Positions 22,652-34,334 of a stretch of DNA of 64,000 nt are shown here, one piece after another. The notes below the pieces were generated by a model. The model searched no databases, had not been told where the DNA came from, and worked only from the letters and a program-made list of their open reading frames with translations. Numbering within the stretch: position 1 is the stretch's first letter; every line of letters begins with the position of its first letter. The translations under genes were made by a program, and so were the position numbers. The stretch spans positions 558,001-622,000 of the forward strand of contig CAJVGD010000010.1 in assembly GCA_910890315.1 (NCBI GenBank), given 5' to 3'. Source of the stretch: Serendipita indica DSM 11827 (taxonomy: Eukaryota; Basidiomycota; Agaricomycetes; Sebacinales; Serendipitaceae).

Positions 22652-22791
22652 TTCACTCGATCATCATACCTATCATCCACACTACGAATCACTGGTCTAT
22701 TACTCTCTCTCTCGCGCTCGCTCGTGTTCCTCGTTTTCCTTCTCCCAGAGCTATTTGATCCAGCGCCCGAATGACTTTTCTCCCTTTTTCG

Positions 22792-24963
22792 AGCGAGTGT
22801 GCGTAACGATTGTTCGTACGCTGCCCTTGTCTCTGCCAGCGATAGATCCCTCAGTTCGACATAACTCGTTATTCTCAAATGTATCATGCGAAGCCATACG
22901 CACCGCGCCGAATCGTATTTGTTTTCCTCCAAGAGTTGAATCTCTTATGAGCTGCGTTCTAAACTGCTGTTCTCACTGGGCTGTTCATACAGGTTATGAG
23001 GTGGATGGACTTTGGGCCGGATGAACCTTCTAGCCGGCTGAGAGTATGCTCGAAGACGGCACTAGGAATACCGTTCATTGGTCATGTCATCCCTGCTTAC
23101 TCGTGTACAATACTCCGCCTTTCAGAATTCTTTATCTGTTACGTTGTGCGGCTTTCGACCCATCCGACTCGACCCAGGGATGTGGAAGACGCGCTCGAGC
23201 GAACGGCATGAGGTAGAGTGACTGTATAATTGGAAGGGACTACAAGATTGATACAATGGTTAGTTGCCCGTCGCCCAGGTCATCAGAGTCTGCCTGTCCA
23301 CTCGTTATTGGTCACAGCCGTTTCAATCATCTCCAGGTCGTGTTCCTTTGTAATAGGCAATCCATCCCTCGCATCCTTTGGTCGCACGATCTGCTCGTAA
23401 TTCACATTTGCAGGATACCTCGCCTCGCCATCTTTCCCAGCCCAATCGAAGTCGACCAGTTTGACGTTCCTCATTCCAATGCCATCGTCCCACTCGCGAC
23501 GGATCATGATGTTGCAAGCCCGAATATCGCCATGGACAAAACCGCTGCGATGCAAAAAACCGACGACACCCTTAATGGCCTCTTTGAACTTGACGACGTC
23601 GACATCGACCGAGCTCCGCATGGTGTATTCCTCCTCGGAGAGATACTCCATCACGACCATCCACCAACCTCCCGGAAGCCGTTCGACACTGTAGAGCTTT
23701 GGTGCGACTCCCTGATCGCTACACACCTGGTGTGCCTCTTTCGTATACTTGAGTGTAAACTTGACGCAGAGTGGCATCTGGTCCTCCTTTCGTACGCATT
23801 GAAAGAGGAGCTTTGCGGGGTTGAGGCGACGGCTATATTCAAATGTGACTTTACACTGACCATCCGTATAGAAGTCGCGGTATGGATACATAAAGCCTCG
23901 AGGTGGAAGAGAGTTTTCGTTGGGCAGGTAGACGTCTTGCAACAATTTTACACCTTGCTGGAGTGCACAGAGAGCCCGTACAAGCGGCTCAAGTCTCCTC
24001 CGGTCATGATGATTGGCCTCGAAACTCAAGTTTGATGTAAGCGGCTCGAATTGAGGTTTCATCCCTACGACGGCGCCGGCGAAGCCGATGTTCGTACCTA
24101 GTCAGGACCCCAGCTGTGAAACATATCTCGGTAGAATGTAGCGATACCTACCGATATAGTAAACGAGAAAGCAAGGAGTTCTTCCCACCTCCTCGGGCTT
24201 TCTCTTTTTGATGAATTGTAGGTAGTACGCGAAAGCTTGCAGATGCGCGGCTGCCTTAGAACTCGTCACATCATCTTTTGCTTCTGTGATGATGAGGGGA
24301 TGGCCGTCTATCTGGAGGTGGCCATCGGTGGTATAAGCCGTGTTAGAGACAAGGGATGCTTCCAACTTTATCCCATATTCCTCTGAAAACAAAGATTTGA
24401 ATTTGTATGCACGGTCGCCCTCATTTCTGTATTCCATCAACATTGCCTCCTGAAGGTTATTGAACAAACGATTCTCCTCTGCAGTTGGCTGGTGTGTCTG
24501 GTAGCTGTCTAAGAATTTTCCAAAAACTTCATGGAGGAGGGAAATGGGGATTGTCTCCGGGTCAGCAGTGGGTCGGTTGACGTCGATTTTCCCCTTATAG
24601 TGTGCGAATAGTTCCTTCGGAGAGGCGGAGGAAGGGGCAAGAGAGCGAGCTATCTTCAAGGATTCAAGGATCTTTCTTCGCTTCGCATCTGGGCCTTCGT
24701 CGTCCTCGCGCTTCCTCTTTACTGTGCCAAAGAGAGTTCTTATCAGCAAAAACAAGAGTTATGCAGCAAACGCCTACTCACGAAGCTCATCATGGGGCGA
24801 CGCGGAGCACCTGACAAGGATATGTATAGCATCTTCCGGGGGGGTTGAGGGATAGTAACGGATAAGGCGGCGACTTGGAAGGAGCGGTGAGCCCAGGTCC
24901 TTCTTTTTTTCCTCGATTTTCTGGGCTAAATCGCCTTCATCCGATATGTCTACCTGGAATAAA
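22792..24963. repeat. Right arm of 2172-bp near-identical inverted repeat
   Basis: Reverse complement of 15144-17315 without indels. The inner end abuts the cyclin B 3' flank. Beyond the sharp edge a weaker match continues about 30 bases (AGTCATTCGGGCGCTGG, antisense of 22755-22785, against GAGTCATTCGGACGCTGG on the left). At the outer end the CRN header continues as recognisable but clearly diverged homology. Identity edges inside longer, older homology point to gene conversion or recent recombination between pre-existing inverted copies. Confidence 0.93.
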
Positions 24964-25118
24964 TCGATCTTGAAGGGGTTTACATCCTTGTAACAGAGGT
25001 ACTGGATAGCGTTTTTAAGGTCACCGACTGTGTCGGATCTTGAAAGAGTGACCATAGCTACATGCTGTGGATTATTGATGTCGGCAAAGAAGAATTTGGA
25101 ATTCTGTTCGCTCGCCAT
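23283..25118 (-). CDS. CRN-type effector 3: inverted near-copy of effector 2 with a different header start
   Basis: Exons 24782-25118, 24152-24721 and 23283-24097 join in phase to 573 residues. From residue about 58 onward the protein is almost identical to effector 2: same nuclease-like motif PLIITEAKDD, same kinase loop HGDIRACN and DFDWAGK. The first half of the header differs (MASEQNSKFFFADINNPQHV, then TVGDLKNAIQ) and is closer to effector 1. The gene is therefore a header chimera at the repeat edge (24963). An open frame extends upstream of the ATG at 25118, but that sequence matches the 5' non-coding flank of the other CRN genes, so I keep 25118. All motifs are intact. Function is inferred as for effector 2. 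Confidence 0.8.
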
Positions 25119-25599
25119 GGCGAAATGGATGTGGCCGGGACCAAGATTATGCGCTGCAGCCAAACTCAAACTGGACCGGTACTCGCTCGGTTTCTGGCCT
25201 GTGGAGAAGCCATCATATTCTTCTAAGGCATTTTCACACGCTTTGACGTCTCGGCTTGTGGTCAGGACTTGTACAAGAGCTGTTGCGGACAAGAGGATAC
25301 TTACCTTGAGCATAAGGTTATTCTCAGTCGCATATATGCAGAATCGTGTATACTTGCTACAATTATCGCCAGATTTACATGGCCTCTACATTTCGAACCG
25401 ACCACAGTGAGACTCTCGCTCCTTCTATCCGGACTGCTACCCGTATTCCAAGCTATCACTTCATTCAAATCTTCAATTTTCGGAGAAGATAGCAGCCCCA
25501 GCGCTCAGAGAGGTACGTCTGAATTTCAAGTCGCGACTAGAATGCTAGCTAACCGCAGAATTTGCCGTGTCCTTCTCGTCTTTTCTCACTTAGAATCTC

Positions 25600-26258
25600 G
25601 GACAAGCAACTGGTCGACGGTATGACGTTGACTGGTATCGACCACATCTTATTCGCGACGGGACACGAAACTTGCCTTCCGTTTTTGACATCCCAGTACT
25701 TAATGGGACACCGGAGAGGGAAAAGGCGGTTCCGGATGAGGGCCAGTGGATCTTAAACCACAAGTTTGTACCTGCAACTTGGCTCGCTCTTCTTCCTCGG
25801 ATTACCACGGCCAGTCGTACCCTTTCCCCTCGTCGAAGGCCAGTGTCAGATCATCGAGGCTATTCTCTCCGGTACCCTAAGCCTCAATCTGCACGAGCAA
25901 GATAGAAGCGCTCGAACAGCTATGGAGGCTCTACTGAAGCGAGTTGGCGGCAGCGAAGCGCTGGCGGCAAGAGAGTGGCACAAGCTACCCGATGCATTGT
26001 AGTTTGACTATCGTGTAGAACTGGCGAGACTTGCAGGACGGGATCCAGAGTTGATGGTACCAGATTGGTAGAGGCGGATATATGAGAAGAGGGAACTGCG
26101 CGCAGCGTGGAAGGAATTCGAGAGAACAGGGAAAGATAAAGATATTGTCCGTAATGTCGGGACCAAGGGAGAAGAGGAATGGGTCAAACTGATGAATCTA
26201 ATACTAAAAGAGAGCCAGAGGCGTGTACAAGGTATATACGGAGATGACAAGATATAGT
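25600..26258 (+). pseudogene. Decayed FMO copy (C-terminal half)
   Basis: Segments in three frames match the FMO at 17880-19436: LTGIDHILFATGHETCLPF, then VPVLNGTPERE-like sequence, then SLFFLGLPRPVVPFPLVEGQ and EALLKRVGGSEALAAREW. Several frameshifts are present, as are a nonsense codon at about 25999 (TAG replacing a Gln codon) and another near 26070. The N-terminal FAD-binding half is absent; upstream sequence is the flank of CRN gene 3. The gene runs convergently into the EH-domain gene, the arrangement recorded by the displaced fragment at 17780. Confidence 0.85.
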
Positions 26259-26267
26259 CCATTCGAG

Positions 26268-27765
26268 CTAAGAGACGACGCTTGGCCGTTCAAATTCTGC
26301 ATACGGAGGAGGAGCCTCGTCGCTGCTTAATCGTTGGGGAAGTGGAGGGGGCGGGACTGGGCGGTTGAGATAGTCAGCAAGGTATTGAGCAGGTGGGGAC
26401 GGCGAGGGCATCCCTCGTGGAGGAGAAGATGATGCTGCTCGCGTCGGCACGTTGAGTGCCTCGTTGTCCCAGTCGAGGATGGAGAGCTGAGGTCTCGAGG
26501 CCGGCTGGGATAGGCTGCGTCCATGATTTGGTGGCGGTCCCTCCGGTGGAGCGTATACCGTTACGGTAGGTGTAGGTGTAGCCTTTGGCTCCTTTGTCGC
26601 TTCTACACGAAGCCAGTCGGGGATAGAGGCCGGAAGCTGGGTCGTCTTTTGGTCCATGACCAGCTTGATGAGATACATGGCGATAATGAACTGAGAACGT
26701 GTCAATGAGCCCTTAGATTCTGTATCTGCAAGCTCCCAAATCTGTCCCAGGATGACCGGAGGAAGTTTGGATCGATTGAAGATTGTGCGACCTTGTTCAC
26801 CTGCAATGGTTGAGCATAATGCATGAGTGTAGGTGGAAACATACCCGTGATGAGACCGTTGACAGGTTGCTGTCGGTCGAATATTTTGATGAACGCCTTT
26901 TTTTGCTTGTCCGTCAACTCGGGCAGAGGATCGTTGGGTGGCCTGGTCGGCAAAGAGATGGACCGGTTATGATTGGTGGGCAAAACGAATGTATTCGGTG
27001 ATGTGAGTGCGGGAACAGGAAAGGCAGGTGGGCCGTTTGATAGTGGTGTTATTGGAGGACGGATGACCGCATCGTTTGCGAAACTGTCGTCAAGGTCCGG
27101 TAAAGGGCAGGCTGTAGACTTTTCAGACAAGATTCGGACAAAGAAGTAAACGTACGGTTCTCGTACTGTCGAGAGTGTAAAGGGAGATTGCGTTGGGCGC
27201 AGCTAATGAGTCGAAGGATACGCTTGAGGTCATCTGCGACAAGAAAGCCGCGCTTCGACTCGTCGACGATTTCCCAAATCCGTGCAAGGGTTTCATTTGG
27301 TAGTCCTGATCGTCTGAGCAATGGTTTCGCCTTGAGCCCTTCGATGATCCCCAGACCCTCTGGGTCGCTTTCTCTCATAATAGCCTTGACGAGTATTTCC
27401 TCTTCTTCACTGCACGGTTTCTCAAACTTCTTACCGAGGGGAACTGTCCAGCCGTCTATGCGACATGTCGGTCCGGGTTTACGCAGGAGCGTGCGGGATA
27501 TATTGGGCTCGTCGGTCTGTGCGTAGCCAATGAGCCGGACGAGTTGTGAAATCTGCTTGAAGCTGAGGAATCCAGCGTTTTCTGTGTCGACTATCTTCCA
27601 TAGGGATGCGAATGTCGATTGGGAGAGATGGACCAACGGTGGGATGACCCGAGCGGCGTCTGCGGTGAGGACACCGAGTGAGTCGCGGTCTGTGTGTTTG
27701 AGAATTAACCGCGTTGTTTCCTTTTCTTCTTGGGTTGGCTCAGCCTGGTCATCTTGAAAGTGCAT
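26268..27765 (-). CDS. Three-EH-domain endocytic protein (Ede1/Eps15-like)
   Basis: EH domains bind NPF motifs in endocytic adaptors and organise early endocytic sites. Exons 27156-27765, 26845-27111 and 26268-26800 join in phase to 469 residues. Three EH-like domains are visible: residues about 15-85 (ASLWKIVDTENAGFLSFKQI), 120-195 (LARIWEIVDESKRGFLVADD) and 255-340 (LGQIWELADTESKGSLTRSQ), the last with the canonical ending FIIAMYLIKLVMD. The C-terminal tail is Pro-rich (RPVPPPPLPQRL) and ends in a PPPYAEFE stretch, a possible WW-domain ligand. It is much shorter than full Ede1/Eps15 and lacks their coiled coil, so it may be a distinct EH protein. Its 3' end is duplicated at 17780. Confidence 0.88.
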
Positions 27766-27944
27766 GTGGCGGTCGGGGCCAAGAGCGATAATGACTGCGG
27801 GTGGGCGGCTGCGTGTGTTCTGGCAAAGAGTCGGTCAATACGAGGCAGTGCTCCTATTACCATATTTCCTTGGATTTCGGACTTTGGTTATTTATGGCTT
27901 GTTGACGACCCTCAGTGGCATCTTGACCTCGACTACAACCGACC

Positions 27945-30139
27945 ATGGCCTCTGCAATCTCAAACTGGTGTCTGTATTCTCAACAAATTACTCACCGGAG
28001 TACGCTTGCTAACACCTGTCCAGACCACAGCTCGCTGTGGACCCGCTCCCGCCAGGTTCAGGTGGCCCCGCTGCTGGCACAGGCAGAGGAGAATGCGAGA
28101 CTCGGTCGTCCCCCAGCAGAAGCAGTCGTCATCAACATGGGTGACATTCTCGCAGATGACCCAGCGCTCCTAAACGCCATCAAGCCCAAGAAACACGAGA
28201 CCCTCTTTGGTCCTTCGCTCGGGTCGATCAATCCAGGCCCAGCATGGACTTTGTTTGGCAAGCAAGACGCACCAAAGGATGAGCTCACACAGGAGACTGT
28301 AAAGGCCTGGATTGCCAAGAGCAAGGAGGTCAGTCCAACTCGTCCTGCGGTCTCGAATCCACGGCACCCCCTTTTTTTCCTCATCTGTGAGACGAGAAAA
28401 GTTGGGTTATTGGCGGTCTTTAGGACGGCCATAAGATTAGTGGCATAATATGTCGGCCATTGCGGCACAGGTAGATTATGGCTCAGAGAGAACGGCGATA
28501 TTAGACGTCTTAATCATCCTCGGTGCGATTCTCGGGCCAAAGGGCTCCAGATATCAAACCCGTAGATTCAGCGGCTTGCATCATCCCATTCGATATCCGT
28601 GTCTTCCGATGTCTGACCATCTCTCTATTTCCAGCCTTCGCAACCCACGACAACGTTGCAGGCCCTTGTTAACCTCAAACGCCCGTCAATTCGCCTTTTG
28701 CCCCTTGATCATGGAGATACCCCAGAGGATGCTCCTGCGACGCAGCATGGGCTCGAGTTTGAATACGACCTGGACGCGGCCAAGGGGAGAATGATCCTCC
28801 AAGTCATCTCACCCAACAAGGACACTCCACCCATTCTTATCTATGACACCATAGTCGAGGGCGGTTTCGCCAAGCAGCTCAAGGTCGAAGATGGTGCAGT
28901 CTTTGAGCTCGCCAAGCTCGAGGACCACAAGTCAGCTCCAGCCACGGTACAGACACCCGTCGCAGAGCCATCGGCGTCTACTCCTGGAAATGCACCACCG
29001 GGCCCTTCAAAGAAGCGTTTCTCTGCGTTCAACTTTCGCAAAAAGTCTCGAACCTCTGGTCCCGCACTTCCTGTAGTGGACGCACAGACACCCGCTGCTC
29101 CAGCTGTCCCTGTTGAAGGACAGACGGGCAAAGTCGAAACACCCAGCGAGGAAGACGAAGGTGGAGTGCGCGTTCGCATTCGCATTGAAGCATTGGATGA
29201 GGACGAGAAGCCACTTGCATCTCCGAATGCACAGACGACCTATCTCCATATCGTCCGCATTGGTGCTCCCCCAGAGCCAGCGGCTGAAGGCGAGGCACCA
29301 GTAGAGGATACGAGGCAATGGATGGTCAAGGTTGTCAAGCGCGAAGCGACGATTGGTCTTCACACCTTTCACTTGCACGAGATTTATGGCCTCGCCACTG
29401 GATCCAACGGTAGCAATGCCGCTCCCTCTGCACCTAGTCATACCTATCCACCAGGCGAAGAAGAGGAGTCGCATGCCCAAGCGTACGATTTCGCCGGTAC
29501 GGAGTGTGTCCTGTGTCTTTCCGAGCCACGAGAAGTCGTGTTGCTCCCGTGCAGACACTTGGTGGCGTGCAAAGATTGTGCGATGAACATGATCGAGTTT
29601 GGTGCCGGTGGAACGCTCACGCATGCAGCGGAAGAAACTGCAACGACTCCCGCTGCTGTGCCTACTCCAGCCGCGAATACTACGCCCGGGGCCAATGTCG
29701 ACTTGGAGGCCGGAAATGCCGTTCCACCGCCTCCTCCACCCGTCGCAGCTCCTCGTCGCAAGAGAAAGGCAAAGGGCTGGTTCTGCCCCGTTTGCCGTCA
29801 ACGTGAGTTCTCTCTCTTCTTATTCACGCTTTACATTAACGCTTCTTAGCCTATACGTCTATGCTCCGCATCACCACGACGCCTCCGGAGACGAAGAAGC
29901 TCACGTCCGAGTCGAATGTCGATCTCGTGACGGTACCCAACGCGCCTGCCCCTCCACCACCGGCTGTGATTGCTGGAGAGACCAATGCCAATACCGCGGC
30001 ACATGAAGCGAGGACCTCGTTGAGCAAGCCCCCTGCAACGACGAATACAGAAGGCACTGCCAACGAGCCGCGTTCATCGACTAGTGCCGCCCCGGCTGCG
30101 GATCCTTTGGGAGCTACGACGAATGGAGGACGTGCTTGA
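27945..30139 (+). CDS. MGRN1/RNF157-like RING E3 ubiquitin ligase
   Basis: Likely an E3 ligase of the mahogunin type. The well-supported exons are up to 28328, 28635-29802 and 29850-30139. The exon ending 28328 encodes AEENARLGRPPAEAVVINM and LFGPSLGSINPGPAWTLFGK; its 5' limit and the Met at 27945 are uncertain. Exon 28635 starts PSQPTTTLQALVNLKRPSIR, followed by the domain before the RING (LEFEYDLDAAKGRMILQVIS, PILIYDTIVEGGFAKQL, TFHLHEIYGL). The RING begins CVLCLSEPREVVLLPCRHL and CKDCA, then an insertion of about 80 Ala/Thr/Pro-rich residues precedes CPVCRQPYTSMLR. Intron 28329-28634 is long for this window. The tail is low-complexity. The N-terminal part could belong to a separate gene. 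Confidence 0.8.
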
Positions 30140-30410
30140 AAATGACGATTATACGCGACGGAAATGTGCAGACGGTTTACATACACTATGCGACTGTTTA
30201 CAATAGGCGAGCGACCCTGCAGCTGTCGGAGAATTATCTAAAGCAATGTACTGTTTGTCGTATGTGATCTGTTTGAACATGGAATGAGCTTTCTCTGTGC
30301 ACGGACTTGGCCAAGTCGAGAGTATGAGAGCCAAGGTCGGCATCACGGGTTGAACTAGAACCTTGTCCATCTTTAGCAGCGGTCGGAGCAGGCTCCTCAA
30401 CGTCGAGTCT
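30140..30410. other. Intergenic between MGRN1-like and SYG1-like genes
   Basis: This stretch of about 270 bases is downstream of the E3 ligase and upstream of the phosphate exporter, both on the plus strand. No gene or clear motif is seen. Confidence 0.4.
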
Positions 30411-33400
30411 ATGAAGTTTGGAAGGTGAATAAGCACATTTGACACGTAGATAAGCTCTTTCTGGTGCTATCTACGTCGAGTATCTGGTTCTCATGACGAT
30501 TTACTGACGTATATCGGTGTTTCTAGGTATTTGGAGGATACTCAGGTGATTTCTTGAAATTCACTTATCTGGATCGTATCAGCTCTGACCTATCTGCTGT
30601 GTATTAGATTCCAGAATGGAAGCGGGCATATATGTAAGCGAGCTGTTTCGAATTCCAACTATTCTGGTTCTAACAGTATCAGTGACTACAAAGGCCTCAA
30701 AAAGCGCATCACGGCCATCAAGGAAGAGCGCGCCGCGCAGCGCCGAACCCCGCGATTAGGGGGAGGGACCACTGGAGGAAGTGTAGGCGGTGAGAGCGTT
30801 GGCGACCGGTTCAGAGCGAGTTCAGTCTTTACGCCAACGACGCCTGCGCGCTCGACCTGGTTGAGGAGCCGATCCGACTATGCGACGGGCACGACAAAGG
30901 CGACGCAGTCCCCAGACAAAAGCCCTCCACAGCCATCTCCTCCACAAGCTCAAGTTCGTGCAAGTGCAGGGCAGACACCTCGAACACTGCAGTTACGTAC
31001 ACCGGTGATCCAAGAGGAAGCTACGAGCTCGGCACGATCGAAAAGGGTCAGCGACGAAGGGCAAACTCCAAAAGGCATAAACACTCGGGATACCAAATCC
31101 GGGATGTATGGATCGTTTGGCGTTACACCGCCGCTTGAACGAGTTGAGGACATGAATAGTCCACCGGAAATGGTCCTCCCACCCCCTATCAAGTCGATTA
31201 GTAACCTTGATATCAATGAAACGCTTCAACCTGCTACGTTGGACGCACCCCGGATGACGCGCCGAAGGGGAGTCACCATCAGCTCATCGCCTGAACAAGT
31301 GCTCGTACGTACACCACCATACATAGAATGGTAGCTGACAGAGTATAGGGTAACACTGAAGGAGCATCGCCCATGTCCCCAAACACCAAATCTTCGAATC
31401 GGGATAGCCCGATCGCACTACGTCGCCCGCGACTCTTCAAGTCGCTCAGTGTGAATCGTTTGAATACTAGTCCTCAGCACGCCGCGCGTACGAGTCATTT
31501 TGGCGAGGCTTTTTCGTTGTCTGAAGAATTTCACAGGGCCTCCTGCTACATCCTTGGCAGAGCTGCTAACCGAGATGAGCCCGCTCGAACAACAATTTGT
31601 TGGTGCATTGGACAAGGAGCTCCTCAAAGTAGAAACGTTTTATCGCGACCGCGAACGGGAAGCACTCGTTCGAAGTGCGCTTATCAAGGACCAATTGGAA
31701 GAACTAAAGGACCATCGCAAAATATTTCACGTAAGTCTACATTCTGAGTCGGTCTTGATATTTACAATCAATTTACAGGCGTATGAGGACCAACAGGTGA
31801 TCACCTTTCCAAAAGCCCTCGGAAAGCTCGCTGCGCAGCTTTCTCCTCCACAATTCCTAAAACCCGCTCCAAAGGATGTGCTCGGTGCTGGTGATCATAA
31901 TCCTTTGGCCCCTTCTTCTAGCCGTCAACCTGGAATTAGTCGTTCGGGATCGCCCAATCCAAATCATCTGGATCCGGATGAGTACCATAATGCAAAGAAA
32001 AAGTTGAAAAAGGCTGTTCTCGAATTTTATCGGTATGCGAGTTCTCTGAATATGCACATACAATGCTAATTTGCATAGGGGGATCGAATATCTCCACAAT
32101 TACCGTGTAGGTCTCTCACCTACCATTGATCACTCACCTAATTTGGATAGATTCTTAACCTGACTGGGTTCAGGAAAGCCCTCAAGAAGTTTGAAAAGGC
32201 GACCCAGGTAAGACAATCGGTTAGGCGGGACGATGTGCTGAATCTATGCCAGATACCGATTTCTCAACTTTATCACTCAGAGAAGGTTGTTTGTTTGCCT
32301 TCTTGGGCCACTTCAGCTGATGTAATGAGCAGATTGAACCATCAATCCTCTCCCATGATACGCCCGTCGATCGAATGCTGGAAGAGGTGGAAAATCTTTA
32401 TGCCGCTCGCTTTGGTATGTAACCTCAGTGACTCCTTCACAAGACACTGATTCGGTCACAGAGGGTGGGGATCGAAAGAAGGCTCGTCTACGACTTCGAG
32501 CTAGCTTGCAACCAAGAAGCCATCACTACAGCACCTTTCGAACTGGACTTTTCATTGGCCTCTCAATTCCTCCTCTTATATCGGGGATATATGAGTGTAG
32601 GCGCTAGCTTCTACATATCATTTCGAGACTGATATCTCGATAGCTTTTCAGCCATCGACTCGAGCTGCAGTTCCAGCATGGCCAGCATTGTTACAAATCT
32701 ATCTCGCCTTCTTCGTACCAGTCGTATTCGGACTGTTGGTCTCCCTCAACATTATCGTATGGGCCCACGTTCGAATCAATTACATTTTCATCTTTGGTAC
32801 GTCGTCAATCAGAGTTTTGCCGTGACTAATTTGGAATGAAGAGCTTGATGTTCGGACGGTGGTAGACAGTCGCGAATATGCCGAAGTACGTCTCGTTTCA
32901 TTCTCTGAACCCTGCTGACTGTGCCTAGTTGCCAGCTTTCCTACTTTTGACGCTTACTTATGCGTTCTGGCTCTCATTCTCTGGGCTGCCAATGGTGGTC
33001 CATCACACCGTATGGCCCCTGGCCTGGCTTCTCCTCACCATTTGCATCCTGGCCAACCCGATTCCAATATTTTACCCGTACTCACGGTCATGGATCCTGC
33101 GCAAGAGCGGTGGTCTCCTGCTCAGTGGTACTAGACGTGTAGAGGTACGCAACTGCTTCTCTTTCGTATCACGATACTCATTCCTGTAGTTCCAAGATTT
33201 CTTCCTGGGCGATCAATATTGTAGCATGGTGTACACCCTTACGAGCTTATACTGGATGGGTTGTTTGTATGGCTCTCATTGGACACTCCCTTGGGGTCAA
33301 TGCGAACTTCCGTCTTGGGGTGTTCCATGGCTACTCGCAACGCTTCCATCTTGGATTCGATTGGTGCAATGTGTTCGGCGTTATTTCGACTCGTGGCAAT

Positions 33401-34179
33401 ACCTGCATCTTGTCAATGTAAGTCGCTTACTGCACGATATTAACCGCTAAACGTCTTGAATAGGGCGGAAAGTATTCTTCAAGTATCATTTACTACGCCT
33501 TGTACTACCACTGGCGCCATCAAGGTGAGACTGCCATAAATGGAGCTGAAGACAAGCTGAACGATTTCATAGGTAGCCCGAGGAGCCGCAGCTTTATTCC
33601 ATTTGTTCTCTTTGCGTGCATTACATCCATCTATTCTACGTCATGGGTACGGATTGTCAGTTCGCTTTGTTTACCATCCTAATGCCTTCTAGGACTTTCT
33701 GATGGACTGGTCGCTGTTCCAATCAGGCGCACGATATCGCTTCCTGCGAAAGAATCTCTTGTATTCTCAAATATGGGTATATCCTTTCGTTTCTACAAAG
33801 CCAAGCTGATGACGACTCTCAGACTTACTATTTTGCAATGGTGACCAATGTTCTCATTCGCTTTGGATGGTTCATCTACCTTCCCGTCCCGGGTCCACAT
33901 CCCAACGTACGCGCTGGTATTCTCTCCATTCTGGAAGCGCTCCGTCGATTCCAATGGAATTTTTTCCGTCTGGAGAACGAACAGCTGGGTAACACGGATC
34001 AATATCGAGTTACAAAGGATGTGCCCTTGCCGTACTCGATCAATCCGGCAGAGCTCTCCGACGACGGTGGGGACGAGGATGATCCAGTCAGCCCACGCTC
34101 TTCACATCGGAGTCCTCTTCGCTTTGGCCAAAACCGCACACCGAAACCGTTCACCTCACGACCAAGGGCAAACACATAA
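30411..34179 (+). CDS. SPX-EXS domain phosphate exporter (SYG1/XPR1 family)
   Basis: XPR1/SYG1 proteins export phosphate, gated by inositol pyrophosphates bound to the SPX domain. The first exons are very short: 30411-30424, 30527-30545 and 30608-30633, then from 30683. They join in phase to MKFGRYLEDTQIPEWKRAYI and DYKGLKKRITAIKEER, the SPX opening. A long Ser/Thr/Pro-rich insertion follows, then MSPLEQQFVGALDKELLKVE. The SPX C-terminal lysine region (AKKKLKKAVLEFYR, FRKALKKFEKATQ) follows, holding the expected phosphate-sensing Lys residues. After 32640 come hydrophobic segments and the EXS domain (WGVPWLLATLPSWIRLVQCV, RRYFDSWQYLHLVNGGKY). The end shows LEALRRFQWNFFRLENEQL. More than 12 introns are required and middle exon boundaries were not all fixed. 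The stop is at 34179. Confidence 0.9.
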
Positions 34180-34334
34180 AACAGGCAACGATGTTTGGAT
34201 TGAATAACCAGTGATTATACAAGAGGCAGGAACCAGTCCGTATCGAGACTCGACCATGATACGATAGCTACTGTTCGGAACGTTTGTAAGGATATATCCA
34301 TGGACTTTGACTTGTGTGCGCCCAATGAGTTGCT

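Noticed and set aside
22170-23024. 284-residue plus-strand frame spanning the cyclin B 3' end and the right repeat arm
   Set aside because: It overlaps the cyclin fold in another frame, then runs into non-coding repeat sequence. No domain.
25119-25313. N-terminal extension of CRN 3 (open to 25313, with a hydrophobic start)
   Set aside because: The DNA matches the non-coding 5' flank of the other CRN genes, where the frame is not kept, and the conserved CCATGG start lies at 25118.
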